A DNA stretch of 64,000 bases from Pseudomonas protegens (lineage in GTDB: Bacteria; Pseudomonadota; Gammaproteobacteria; Pseudomonadales; Pseudomonadaceae): positions 3,851,001-3,915,000 of the forward strand of contig NZ_CP031396.1 of assembly GCF_003363755.1 (NCBI RefSeq). The letters are read 5' to 3'. The notes beneath the pieces were generated by a model that did not search any database, had not been told where the DNA came from, and saw only the letters and a list, made by a program, of their open reading frames with translations. Position 1 is the stretch's first letter. The number at the start of each line of letters is the position of its first letter. The position numbers and the translations under genes are program-made. This document shows, piece after piece, positions 8,372-16,837 of the stretch.

Positions 8372-9643
8372 TTACTGCTGTGCGAGTCGAAACGCCGGCG
8401 CCATGCGTTCTTGTTCACGCCGGGACAGCCCCAGGGCCCGGGCCAGGGTGGGCCATTGGCGAACCACGCTCTGGCAGTGTTCGATGATGCCTTCTGCCTC
8501 TGCACGACCGAGGCGGAAATATGCCGCTACTTCCCGTGCCAGTTCAAGGTCCAGCGCATTGTCGGCTTCGCTGATGTTGAGTTTCAGCCCGTTGGCGTGG
8601 GCACAGGGGTTCATGTCGTAGGCCGGGGACAGGCGCCAGCCGCGTCCGGGTTCGAGCATGAAGCCATGGTTGCGCAGGTGGTCGTCGCTGTTGGACACCA
8701 GCAGGTTGAAGACCATGCGCGACCACAGCTCACGCAGGTCGGCACGGGGCTGCGCGCCGTGGGCGATCAGCACTTCGGCCAGTTCCAGGTAGCTGGCGCC
8801 GGTGGAGGCGTCGTCGCCGTCGCTGCGATCGGTGAGGGTCATGGCCGAGGCAAAGTGCAGCCGGCCGCCCGTTTCGGTGCGGTCGAAGCGCTTGATCATG
8901 AAACAGTGCTGGTCGCTGGCGAAGCGTTGCGCCATGGCCTCGGGAACCCGCAAGCCGCAATGGCTGGCCAGGGCGTTGACCAGCATCTCCCAGGCGCCGA
9001 CGTCATGTTCGTCGCGGACGCTGGGAAACTTGGCGATCCACAGGTGGCCCTTGTCGTCGGCGACGCTGGCCTTGGGGCGGGCGCCACCCAGCGATCCACC
9101 CGGGGCGATCAGCATGCGCAGCCATTGGCCGCCGTCGGCGGCGCTGTTGTGCGGATCGTTTTCCAGGGCGCGGCTGGCCTGTTCCAGGGCCCGCAGCTCG
9201 ACGAAGGGTGGCGCTGCGAGGCCGTCGCGGTCATCCAGGAACGGGCCTTGGTCATCGAGGCGATAGCGCAGGGCGCCGACGCGATACAGATCGTGCACCC
9301 CCAGCAGCAGGTCGGCGTCTTGCAGGCGGGTGCCGGCGGGCGCCAGGCCGTCGCGGATGTCCCGTTCCAGCCGGCGTTGCATCAGCAGATGGCCCCAGCG
9401 ATCGGGGCTGGAGTCGGCAAATACGCCAAAGCGGTTTTGCTGCTGGCCGCTGAACTGCCGGCCGGCGAATCGCCCGATGCGCGGGTCCAGGGCAATGCTG
9501 GTCAGCTCGGGATCGAGCAGCGCGGCGGGGTCATATTCGAACTCGAAGACGCTGGCAGTGCGGACAGTCCCGACATGCAGCCAGCCCAGGCGCCTTGGTC
9601 CGCCCAAGGACTCCCAATCGGCGTAGACGGCGATCAGGGTCAT
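8372..9643 (-). CDS. hipA: HipA-like serine/threonine kinase toxin
   Basis: 423 residues, close to E. coli HipA (440). It has the N-terminal HipA subdomain (GRFAGRQFSGQQQNRFGVFADSS region), the glycine-rich loop GGSLGGARPK, the catalytic loop NSDDHLRNHG (Asp320 as base) and the metal-binding SPAYDMNP (Asp343). HipA kinases phosphorylate tRNA synthetases or related targets and arrest growth unless bound by HipB. All key residues are present, so it is probably active. The ATG overlaps the end of the upstream XRE gene by four bases, the usual antitoxin-toxin order. Confidence 0.87.
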   Translation of the reverse strand: MTLIAVYADWESLGGPRRLGWLHVGTVRTASVFEFEYDPAALLDPELTSIALDPRIGRFAGRQFSGQQQNRFGVFADSSPDRWGHLLMQRRLERDIRDGLAPAGTRLQDADLLLGVHDLYRVGALRYRLDDQGPFLDDRDGLAAPPFVELRALEQASRALENDPHNSAADGGQWLRMLIAPGGSLGGARPKASVADDKGHLWIAKFPSVRDEHDVGAWEMLVNALASHCGLRVPEAMAQRFASDQHCFMIKRFDRTETGGRLHFASAMTLTDRSDGDDASTGASYLELAEVLIAHGAQPRADLRELWSRMVFNLLVSNSDDHLRNHGFMLEPGRGWRLSPAYDMNPCAHANGLKLNISEADNALDLELAREVAAYFRLGRAEAEGIIEHCQSVVRQWPTLARALGLSRREQERMAPAFRLAQQ

Positions 9644-10134
9644 GGCTCATCGATCCTGGGCGTGGGCTTTTTCGCGGGCTGCAGCAGGCTGCTCAGCGAT
9701 TGGGTATTAATCGGAAAGTCAGCCGTGGGCGGGGCGGAGGGGATCGGCTCGGCCGCGGTTTCATGCAGCGTCAGGCCGGCAGCAGGCGCCTTGGCCGAAC
9801 GCAGGCTGGGGGCCCGGCGCGCTTTGCCTGGTGCGTTGCTGTCTCCCGGCAAGAGCCGGGCATCCTGCAACTGGCGGCCCAGCTCATCGCGGGCCGCCAG
9901 TTGCTCCAGGTCCCTTTCCAGCCCCAGCACCTGCATCACCGACAGGTAGGCGCCCATGGTCACGCCGGACCCGCCAGACTCCAGGGAGCGCAAGGTGGTC
10001 AGTGACATGCCTGCCCGTTCAGCCACTTGCTTGGCGGTCAGCTTGCGCCGCAGGCGAGCCAGTTTCAGGCGTTCGCCAAAGGCATCCAGCAGCTTGCCTG
10101 TGGCGGGCAGCAGTGGGGCGGTTTTCTTAGCCAT
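9640..10134 (-). CDS. hipB: HipB-like XRE antitoxin with long C-terminal tail
   Basis: 164 residues. Residues about 15-75 form an XRE helix-turn-helix (RLKLARLRRKLTAKQVAERA, then GMSLTTLRSLESG). The rest is low-complexity and rich in Ala, Pro and Ser, ending near PAKKPTPRIDEP. E. coli HipB has 88 residues, so this protein carries an extra tail of about 75. It probably binds HipA and represses its own promoter in the AT-richer 10135-10200 segment. The C-terminal tail may be the protease-sensitive part; that is inference. Confidence 0.8.
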   Translation of the reverse strand: MAKKTAPLLPATGKLLDAFGERLKLARLRRKLTAKQVAERAGMSLTTLRSLESGGSGVTMGAYLSVMQVLGLERDLEQLAARDELGRQLQDARLLPGDSNAPGKARRAPSLRSAKAPAAGLTLHETAAEPIPSAPPTADFPINTQSLSSLLQPAKKPTPRIDEP

Positions 10135-10269
10135 GTGCCATTATTCCTGGGTTTTTTCACTTAAACTGCCAAAATATTAGCACTTGATTGCAGATGCGTC
10201 AGTTCGCTCCTGAGCTGGGCAGGCCACTGCCGGGGATGTTCTTCGCGGGGCGATTTGCCCCTGCCGGGG

Positions 10270-10623
10270 TTAGAGCGCTTCCAGCACCTGGGTGTCCCAG
10301 CGTTGTTGCCTGATCGCCTGGTACAGCATGCCGATGGTCAGCGGCACCTTGTCGCCCCGGCCCTTGGCCCGGCGTTTCTGGAATGGGTCGAAGCCTTCTG
10401 GCTGGAAGTAGCGATAGCTGTCGAAGTCGACAAAATCGATCACGAACTGCTCTTCCAGGGCCTGCAGCAAATGCCGGGCGTCGGCGCCGTCGCAGCCCAG
10501 GTCGAGGTTGATGGCGGTGCTCAGGCGCAGGGTCTTGCGCTCGGGCAGGCCGATTTCTTCATGCAGCAACTGCAGCAGTTGGCGCATGGTGGCGTCGTCG
10601 GGAAAGCCGGGGGCCAGTTGCAT
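10270..10623 (-). CDS. DUF1493 family, acyl-carrier-like small protein
   Basis: 117 residues. The pattern TAINLDLGCDGADARHLLQA followed by LEEQFVIDF resembles the helix II region of acyl carrier proteins and is typical of DUF1493. The Ser that carries phosphopantetheine in real ACPs (DSL) is replaced here by a Gly-Asp-Gly stretch, so it should not be an acyl carrier in the normal sense. The C-terminal half (FQKRRAKGRGDKVPLTIGML) is basic. Function is unknown. The gene stands alone. Confidence 0.65.
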   Translation of the reverse strand: MQLAPGFPDDATMRQLLQLLHEEIGLPERKTLRLSTAINLDLGCDGADARHLLQALEEQFVIDFVDFDSYRYFQPEGFDPFQKRRAKGRGDKVPLTIGMLYQAIRQQRWDTQVLEAL

Positions 10624-10856
10624 GATCGGAGTTCACTTGCGGCGTTTGAGAAGGTGGAGTGTACGGTGATTCTCCGGCTGAGTTGCAAGTCACCAAGTGG
10701 TTGCGCCAGCGGGCCATTTCGAGAGATCGGCACTGTTTTTTTGCCCGGTATTTCCCTGGTTGGACCGAGCATTGGCGGGCAAAACTGTGTATGGTTCGCC
10801 GCTGGCTGGTGGGCCGGGGCAGAGGTCCGGTCACCCTTATCTACAGGGATTTTGTT

Positions 10857-12029
10857 ATGGCTTTTTTTCGCCTCGCGGCGCTGTTGTGGCTAGGGATGCT
10901 GGCGAGCTCGGTACAGGCTCAGGCGCTGTCGATCCAGGTGCTGGATGCGCTGGCCAAGGGCGCGCCGCTGGCTGATGCCCAGGTGCAGGTGCAACAGGGC
11001 GCGACTCAGGTTGCAGGAAGCACCGATGCCCAGGGCCGGGTCACCCTGACGGCCCAGGTGGCCGATTCGCCGGCCAGTGAGTTGCTGATCCGTAAAGCCG
11101 GCTACGCCGACCTGCGGGTCAAGTGCCCGTGCCAGGGCTTGAATTACGCCCTGAGTCCGCTGCTGGACAACCCGGAAAGCCTGCGAATAGTGCTGAGCTG
11201 GAGCGCGCCGGGAGAGGACCTCGATGCCCACCTGAGTTATCCCCACAAGCTGTTGTACTTCGCCACCGGCAAGGGACCCGGAGCTCGCCTGGAATCGGAC
11301 AGCAGCGACAGCAGCCGGCCGGAAACCATCACCATCGACGAGCGTGTGCCGGGCGACGCCTACGTCTTTGCCGTGCACGACTTCACCAACAGCACCAGCT
11401 ATGAAGCGTTGCGCCTGGGCCGCAGCCAGGCGCGGGTCTTTGTCTATAAAGGCGCTGCGCTGATCCGCAGCTACCGCGTGCCGCAGAACCGCAAGGGCAA
11501 TCTGTGGGTGGTGTTTCGCCTGACCGCCGATGGCCGCCTGCAGGATATCGATCGGCTGCTGCTAGGCAGCGAGGAGCCGGAATCGGTCATGAGCGCTCTT
11601 GACCCGCTGCTGGAAAATGCCAAGTCCATCGATGAAGTGGTGGGTGCGGACTTCGGACCGGTGGATGCCAAGAGCCTCAACCTCAAGGGCGAGGAGTCTT
11701 ACCGCAAGGGCGATTTCGGCGGGGCGCGGATCTTCTACAGCGAAGCCATCGAGCTGGAGCCGGGCTTTGCCCAGGCCTACAGCAACCTGGCCCTGGCCAA
11801 TCGCAAGAACAGCCGTCCCGACGACGCCATCGCCGCGGACCGCAAGGCCATCGCCCTGGCCAGTGGCCCGGCCGCATCGACCATTCGCGCCAGTGCCTAC
11901 TACGACATGGCGCGCATCTACGAGGACGCCGGGCAGTTGGCCACGGCGCTTGAGCACTACCAAAAGGCCCGGGAGCAGAAGGCCAACCCGGTGTACGACA
12001 AGGCCATAGAGCGGCTGCAAAACCGCTGA
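10857..12029 (+). CDS. Secreted DUF2135 (YfaP-like) protein with TPR repeats
   Basis: 390 residues from ATG 10857. A signal peptide (MAFFRLAALLWLGMLASSVQ, cleavage near AQA) is followed by an Ig-like carboxypeptidase-regulatory type domain (residues 22-100), a YfaP/DUF2135 domain (WSAPGEDLDAHLSYP, then PETITIDERVPGDAYVFAV) and two or three tetratricopeptide repeats (about 280-380: GDFGGARIFYSEAIELEPG). Probably periplasmic. No catalytic residues can be named. It is 67 bases upstream of a secreted polysaccharide deacetylase on the same strand, so the two may be co-transcribed and act at the envelope. Confidence 0.75.
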   Translation: MAFFRLAALLWLGMLASSVQAQALSIQVLDALAKGAPLADAQVQVQQGATQVAGSTDAQGRVTLTAQVADSPASELLIRKAGYADLRVKCPCQGLNYALSPLLDNPESLRIVLSWSAPGEDLDAHLSYPHKLLYFATGKGPGARLESDSSDSSRPETITIDERVPGDAYVFAVHDFTNSTSYEALRLGRSQARVFVYKGAALIRSYRVPQNRKGNLWVVFRLTADGRLQDIDRLLLGSEEPESVMSALDPLLENAKSIDEVVGADFGPVDAKSLNLKGEESYRKGDFGGARIFYSEAIELEPGFAQAYSNLALANRKNSRPDDAIAADRKAIALASGPAASTIRASAYYDMARIYEDAGQLATALEHYQKAREQKANPVYDKAIERLQNR

Positions 12030-12096
12030 TCACACAGGCAGAAGTTATCTCCACAACGCGCCGACAGTGGCGCGTTGTGCATTTATGGAGGTTGGT

Positions 12097-13227
12097 ATGC
12101 GAATTGGTGTTCTCCCCTGGCTGCTGGCGCTGTGTCTGTCCAGCGGCGTGGCCCGGGCGGCCGGGCCGCAGGTGTTCGCCACCATCGACCGCAGTGGCTG
12201 GCCGAATGCCCTGACCAGCACCGCGGAATTCGACACCGCCTCACGGGGCGAGATTCTGATGTTCGGCAAAGCGCTGCTGGCCAGCGAAGCCTTGGATGAA
12301 CAGGCCTTGAAGCAGCGGCTAGGAGTCAGGCAACTGGATCTGAAGTCAGTGAATCAGGTGCGCCAGCGCTTCTGGGAGTTGCTGTTGAACAACTACCGCT
12401 TGGCCAGCCGGGACTGTGAAGGTACGCCGTTCTGCCTCCCTGTACGCAATCTCGGTGAGCTGCGGCAACTGGTGGCCAGTTTTACCGGGGAGAGTAAATC
12501 CACTTATGGGGCGTGGGCCGAGGCCAGCACCCGGTTTCATCAGCTGTACCTGAACGAGCAACTGCGCCTGGCGGCGCTGTTCACCGTGGTCAGCAGCGAG
12601 ATCCAGCGCATGGGGCCGACGGAACGCCTGGGGGACGAGCTGGCGGACCGGGAGTTCCTGCTGACCTTCGATGACGGGCCGAGCCTGCGGGGTGGGCATA
12701 CCGATCAACTGATCGATGTGCTGCGATCCAAGGATCTGCATAGCCTGTTCTTTGTTCTGGGGGACTCGTTTCAGGCGCGCCTGAGTCAATCTTCGGCAGG
12801 GCAGATGCGCCAGTTGTACGATGGCCAGTGTGTGGGTGTACACGGTTGGGAACACAAGTCTCACGCCTCGTGGAGCGAGTGGCAGCATTCGGTGATCCAC
12901 AGCGCAAACCTGGCCAACCGCACTCTGGCGGATGAATACCAGCCGCTGTTTCGTCCGCCCTATGGGCAGCGACGCGCTGACAGTGCCGACTTCTTCAAGG
13001 CCCAGGGGCTGCAACTGATGCTGTGGAACATCGACTCCCAGGACTGGAGCAAAAAGGTCAGCGCCGCAGCCGCAGCCCAGCGGGTGCAGACCCTGATGCT
13101 GCTCTGGCGGCGCGGCATCATCCTGTTCCATGACACCCACGCCAAGGCCGCCCAGGCGGTGCCGGCACTGCTTGAGGCCAATCGGCACAATGGTGTGCAA
13201 TGGCTGGACTGCCGAACCTTGCGCTAG
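12097..13227 (+). CDS. Secreted polysaccharide deacetylase (NodB/CE4)
   Basis: 376 residues. ATG 12097 has GGAGG six bases upstream. The signal peptide is MRIGVLPWLLALCLSSGVAR. An N-terminal region of about 180 residues has no recognisable domain, then the NodB domain shows LTFDDGPS (catalytic base and metal Asp), HGWEHKSH (metal His pair), RPPYGQR and ILFHDTHAK. All CE4 motifs are present, so it should remove N- or O-acetyl groups from an extracytoplasmic glycan such as peptidoglycan or an exopolysaccharide. The substrate is unknown. Confidence 0.85.
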   Translation: MRIGVLPWLLALCLSSGVARAAGPQVFATIDRSGWPNALTSTAEFDTASRGEILMFGKALLASEALDEQALKQRLGVRQLDLKSVNQVRQRFWELLLNNYRLASRDCEGTPFCLPVRNLGELRQLVASFTGESKSTYGAWAEASTRFHQLYLNEQLRLAALFTVVSSEIQRMGPTERLGDELADREFLLTFDDGPSLRGGHTDQLIDVLRSKDLHSLFFVLGDSFQARLSQSSAGQMRQLYDGQCVGVHGWEHKSHASWSEWQHSVIHSANLANRTLADEYQPLFRPPYGQRRADSADFFKAQGLQLMLWNIDSQDWSKKVSAAAAAQRVQTLMLLWRRGIILFHDTHAKAAQAVPALLEANRHNGVQWLDCRTLR

Positions 13228-13245
13228 GCCCAGGCTCCCTATCGT

Positions 13246-13281
13246 CGGTAAGCCGACTCCTGGGTAGGAGCCGGCTTACCG
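13246..13281. repeat. REP palindrome
   Basis: CGGTAAGCCGACTCCT pairs with AGGAGCCGGCTTACCG across a four-base loop, between the deacetylase and the helicase gene. Same family as the 3782 element, with GTAAG in place of GCAAG. Confidence 0.75.
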
Positions 13282-13398
13282 GTGAAAGTGCTCCCGCCCG
13301 GTATCATCCGGTATCTGTTTTCCCGCGACCTTTTCTCGAACCGCCGACCTGTGCCGCTAGTCTTCAAGGACAGGTCAGCGGTCAAAGGAGTGACCCTT

Positions 13399-15333
13399 AT
13401 GCACAGCACCCTCGAACAGGTCTTCGGTTATCCACAGTTTCGTCCGGGCCAGGAGGCCGCAGTCAGTGCGGTGCTGGCTGGGCGCTCGGCGGCGGCGATC
13501 TTTCCCACCGGCTCCGGCAAGTCCCTGTGCTACCAATTGCCGGCCTTGCTGCTGCCGCACCTGACCCTGGTGGTCTCGCCGCTGCTGGCGTTGATGCAGG
13601 ATCAGTTGGCCTTTCTCCAGCGTCATGGCATTGCCGCCGCCAGCATCGATTCGGCCCAGAGCCGCGATGCAGCCAATGACGTCATGGCCCGGGCCCGCTC
13701 CGGTGAACTGAAGATCCTGATGATCTCGGTGGAGCGTTTGAAGAACGAGCGCTTCCGCAACTTTTTGCAGCAGGTGCCCATCTCCCTGCTGGTGGTGGAT
13801 GAGGCTCACTGCATTTCCGAATGGGGCCACAACTTCCGTCCCGACTACCTGAAACTGCCGGACTACCAGCGCCAGTTCAACATTCCCCAGGCCCTGCTGC
13901 TGACGGCCACGGCGACGCCCAAGGTGATCGCCGACATGCAGGCCAAGTTCGCCATTGATGCCGCTGACGTGGTGACCACCGGCTTCTACCGGCCCAACCT
14001 CAACCTGCTGGTGGAGCCGGTGCGCGGCGCGGACAAGCGCCGGCGCCTGGTGCAGTGGCTGGGCGAACGGGCCGGGCAGCCGAGCATTGTCTACGTGACC
14101 CTGCAAAAGACCGCCGAGCAGATCGCCGAGCACTTGAGTCACCAGGGCATCGCCGCCGAGGCCTACCACGCCGGTCTGCCCCACGAGCAGCGTGAGTCGA
14201 TCCAGCGCCGGTTCATGGAAGGGCGCAGTAACTGCATCGTCGCGACAATCGCCTTCGGCATGGGCATCGACAAGAGCGACATCCGTAACGTGGTGCACTT
14301 CGATCTGCCCAAGTCCATCGAGAACTACAGCCAGGAAATCGGCCGCGCCGGGCGCGACGGCCAGCCTTCGGACTGCCTGGTGCTGGCCAACCGCGACAGC
14401 CTCAACGTGCTGGAGAACTTCGTCTATGGCGACACCCCGGAGCTGAGCGGCATCCGCTGCGTGCTGGATGAGTTGCAGGCGTCGGTGCCGGACGGACAGT
14501 GGGAGTTCCTGCTCGGGCCCCTGGCGGACCAGAGCAACGTTCGCCAGTTGCCGCTCAAGACCTTGCTGGTGCAGTTGGAACTGCGGGGCCTGATCGCCCC
14601 ACGCTATGCCTACTTCGCCGAGTACCGCTTCAAGTTGCTGCTGGAACCCGAGGCCTTGCTGGCGCGTTTCGAAGGCGAGCGCCGGGACTTTGTCCAGGCC
14701 ATCATCAACACCTCCAGCCGGGCCCGGACCTGGGCCACGGTGAACTTCGACGCGCTCTACGAGCAGTACCAGGCGCCGCGCACCCGGGTGGTCAAGGCCC
14801 TGGATTACTTCCAGGAGAAGGGTTGGGTGGAGCTGGAAAGCAAGCAGATGACCGAGGTCTACAGCCTGCTGCAAACCGACTTCGATGCCGCTGCCTTGAG
14901 CACTGATCTGCATGCTTATTTCACCCGGCACGAGGGCAGCGAAATAGCGCGGATTCACGCCATGCTCGACCTGTTCGCCACCGAGCAGTGCCTGGGGCAC
15001 CGCCTGGCGCAGTATTTTGGTGACGATCAGGCGCCCCAGCGTTGTGGGCATTGCTCGGTCTGTCACGGCCAGGTGGCACGACTGCCGGAGCCACCCGTGT
15101 TGCCCGCGCTTGTGGATAAAAACTTCAACGGGTTGTGCGGCGATTTTATCCACAGGCATCAGCAGCACACCGGCGATGTGCCGGGAGCAGAGCGGCTGAC
15201 GCGTTTTCTCTGCGGCATCAGCGTGCCTTTGTTCACCAAGCTCAAGGCCCGCAGCATTCCCGGTTTCGCGGCACTGGAGGATTACCCTTACGCCGCCGTG
15301 CGGGAGTGGTGCGAGGCTCATCTGGCCGCCTGA
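13399..15333 (+). CDS. RecQ-family ATP-dependent DNA helicase
   Basis: 644 residues from ATG 13399 (ribosome site AAAGGAG). A superfamily-2 core: FRPGQEAAV (motif 0), FPTGSGKSLCYQ (Walker A), VVDEAHCISEWGHNFRPDY (DEAH and aromatic loop), LLTATATP (III), TIAFGMGIDKSDIRNVVHFD (V) and EIGRAGRDG (VI). A winged-helix-like part follows (460-530), then a zinc cluster CGHCSVC at about 548-554. In E. coli RecQ that cluster follows the core directly at about residue 380-400, so the arrangement differs. It unwinds 3'-5' during recombination and fork repair; this may be the second, shorter RecQ of fluorescent pseudomonads. Confidence 0.9.
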   Translation: MHSTLEQVFGYPQFRPGQEAAVSAVLAGRSAAAIFPTGSGKSLCYQLPALLLPHLTLVVSPLLALMQDQLAFLQRHGIAAASIDSAQSRDAANDVMARARSGELKILMISVERLKNERFRNFLQQVPISLLVVDEAHCISEWGHNFRPDYLKLPDYQRQFNIPQALLLTATATPKVIADMQAKFAIDAADVVTTGFYRPNLNLLVEPVRGADKRRRLVQWLGERAGQPSIVYVTLQKTAEQIAEHLSHQGIAAEAYHAGLPHEQRESIQRRFMEGRSNCIVATIAFGMGIDKSDIRNVVHFDLPKSIENYSQEIGRAGRDGQPSDCLVLANRDSLNVLENFVYGDTPELSGIRCVLDELQASVPDGQWEFLLGPLADQSNVRQLPLKTLLVQLELRGLIAPRYAYFAEYRFKLLLEPEALLARFEGERRDFVQAIINTSSRARTWATVNFDALYEQYQAPRTRVVKALDYFQEKGWVELESKQMTEVYSLLQTDFDAAALSTDLHAYFTRHEGSEIARIHAMLDLFATEQCLGHRLAQYFGDDQAPQRCGHCSVCHGQVARLPEPPVLPALVDKNFNGLCGDFIHRHQQHTGDVPGAERLTRFLCGISVPLFTKLKARSIPGFAALEDYPYAAVREWCEAHLAA

Positions 15334-15445
15334 CAAGCCACCGGCGCAATGGACGCAAAAGGGTTTGCCCAGGCTTGGCTGTCTGCGGTGAAATGCCGGG
15401 CGATCAACCGATCGCCCGGCCTTCAATCCAAGGGAGAGAGCCCCG

Positions 15446-15880
15446 ATGTCCGAGCCTATGCCGCAACGTGGCGACTATCGCCACTTCCAGCCGATCATCA
15501 CCCGCTGGCACGACAACGACGTCTACGGCCATGTGAATAACGTCACCTACTACAGCTTCTTCGACACGGCGGTGAACACCTACCTGATCGAACAGGGCGG
15601 GCTGGATATCCATGATGGCGAGGTGGTGGGATTCGTGGTCAGCTCGGCTTGCGACTACTTTGCGTCCGTCGCTTTCCCCGAGCGAATCGAGATCGGCCTG
15701 CGGGTCGGCAAGCTGGGCAACAGTTCGGTGCAGTACGAACTGGCGGTGTTCAAGGCGGGAGAGGCGGATGCCTGTGCGGCTGGACGTTTCGTCCATGTAT
15801 TCGTGGATCGGCGGTCGAACCAGCCGGTGCCGATTCCGCCCGCATTGCGAGCGGCTCTGGAACGCCTGCTGCTGGCGTGA
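15446..15880 (+). CDS. Acyl-CoA thioesterase (4HBT hot-dog fold)
   Basis: 144 residues. The hot-dog signature ITRWHDNDVYGHVNNVTYYS carries the catalytic Asp of the 4-hydroxybenzoyl-CoA thioesterase/YbgC type. It should hydrolyse short or medium acyl-CoA thioesters in the cytoplasm. The gene starts 112 bases after the helicase with the ribosome site GGGAGAG. Its physiological substrate cannot be given. Confidence 0.85.
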   Translation: MSEPMPQRGDYRHFQPIITRWHDNDVYGHVNNVTYYSFFDTAVNTYLIEQGGLDIHDGEVVGFVVSSACDYFASVAFPERIEIGLRVGKLGNSSVQYELAVFKAGEADACAAGRFVHVFVDRRSNQPVPIPPALRAALERLLLA

Positions 15881-15917
15881 ACTTCGATACTCGATCTCAA
15901 CCCCCGGCACTGGCACT

Positions 15918-16051
15918 TGTAGCCGCTGCCGAAGGCTGCGATCAGCTGCGCAGGAGGCGCCAAACCTCAATCCACGGGGCAACTGACCCACCGCAGCACC
16001 TGGCTTGGGGAGGCCTGAGGCCTCGTGCGCAGCCTGCGGCAGCGGCTACAG
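15918..16051. repeat. Intergenic inverted repeat, GTAGCCGCTGCCG family, copy 2
   Basis: TGTAGCCGCTGCCGAAGGCT (15918-15937) pairs with the reverse complement ending CAGCGGCTACAG (to 16051); about 85 bases lie between. It matches copy 1 at 952-1052 in both arms but not in the centre. Again it lies between convergent genes. Confidence 0.7.
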
Positions 16052-16060
16052 GGCGGGGGG

Positions 16061-16534
16061 TCAGTCGCGATAGTGACGGTGCTTGCGATGCCCGTAGGCA
16101 TGACCACGGCCACGGTGGCCGTCGCGGTAGTAGCGGCGGTCATCGCGGCCACGGTAGTCGCGATCTTCCCGGGCGCTTTCGTTGCCCATGTAGTTGCCCA
16201 GGGCACCGCCGGCGCCACCGCCTGCCGCGGCGCCGATCAGGCTGCCGGTATTGCCGCCCATGCTGCGGCCCACCACGTTGCCGCCGGCTGCGCCCAGGGC
16301 GCCACCGATGGCTGCCTGGCCACGGCTGCGTTTGTCCGCACCCACCGCGCTACCGCCGGCACCGCCCAGGGCCGCACCAATGGCCGAACCGGTGTTGCCG
16401 CCGATCTGCTGACCGACCACCGAGCCTAGAACCCCACCCAATGCGCCGCCCACACCGGCTTCAACGGTGCCACCGGCAGAGGCGACGCCGCTGACCAGGC
16501 CAAGGGACAACAAGAGAATCGAGGAGAACTTCAT
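16061..16534 (-). CDS. Secreted glycine-zipper protein with basic tail
   Basis: 157 residues: a signal peptide (MKFSSILLLSLGLVSGVASA), then about 100 residues of GxxxG-rich glycine-zipper repeats (GGALGGVLGSVVGQQIGG and similar) that can insert in or span a membrane, then a charged tail (REDRDYRGRDDRRYYRD) rich in Arg, Tyr and His, ending HRKHRHYRD. Similar proteins are annotated as YMGG-like or outer-membrane lipoprotein-like; there is no lipobox Cys here. Function is unknown, perhaps envelope stress. Monocistronic. Confidence 0.75.
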   Translation of the reverse strand: MKFSSILLLSLGLVSGVASAGGTVEAGVGGALGGVLGSVVGQQIGGNTGSAIGAALGGAGGSAVGADKRSRGQAAIGGALGAAGGNVVGRSMGGNTGSLIGAAAGGGAGGALGNYMGNESAREDRDYRGRDDRRYYRDGHRGRGHAYGHRKHRHYRD

Positions 16535-16690
16535 ACAGGAGCCTCAAAGGGATGACGGCGCGATCCTGAGGCCGGACCACGCCGCTTACAAACGAAATCC
16601 GACGAATAGCACGAGTTGTACACAATCTCGTAACTTACTGTTTTTATTGCGGAACTTAAGTGAATTTCGCCGGTCTTTAGCTACTTCGCA

Positions 16691-16724
16691 ATGGCCGCTT
16701 TGTTAACAAAGCGGCCTTTTTTGT
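16691..16724 (+). terminator. Orphan rho-independent terminator
   Basis: A perfect self-complementary stem, GGCCGCTTTGTT followed at once by AACAAAGCGGCC (16693-16716), then T6. The nearest plus-strand gene ends about 800 bases upstream with an opposite gene between, so this terminator probably ends a short non-coding transcript. Confidence 0.85.
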
Positions 16725-16763
16725 GCCTGCGGTTCAAGGCTTTGCAGCGGCTTTGAACCGCAG

Positions 16764-16811
16764 GCAAGCCGGCGCCTACGATTCACGCGCTAACGGTAGG
16801 CGCTGGCTTGC
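16764..16811. repeat. REP-like imperfect palindrome
   Basis: GCAAGCCGGCGCCTAC (16764-16779) and GTAGGCGCTGGCTTGC (16796-16811) pair with one mismatch, downstream of the YdeP-type gene. Confidence 0.65.
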
Positions 16812-16837
16812 CAGCAAAGAGGCCCTCAAGCCAGGAA

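Larger units (their letters stand above)
16535..16837. other. Intergenic region without a protein gene
   Basis: 303 bases between two minus-strand genes. The part 16570-16690 is AT-richer than its surroundings and is followed by a strong plus-strand terminator at 16691, yet no plus-strand gene precedes it. A REP-like pair lies at 16764-16811. An unannotated small RNA on the plus strand is the simplest reading. Confidence 0.6.
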
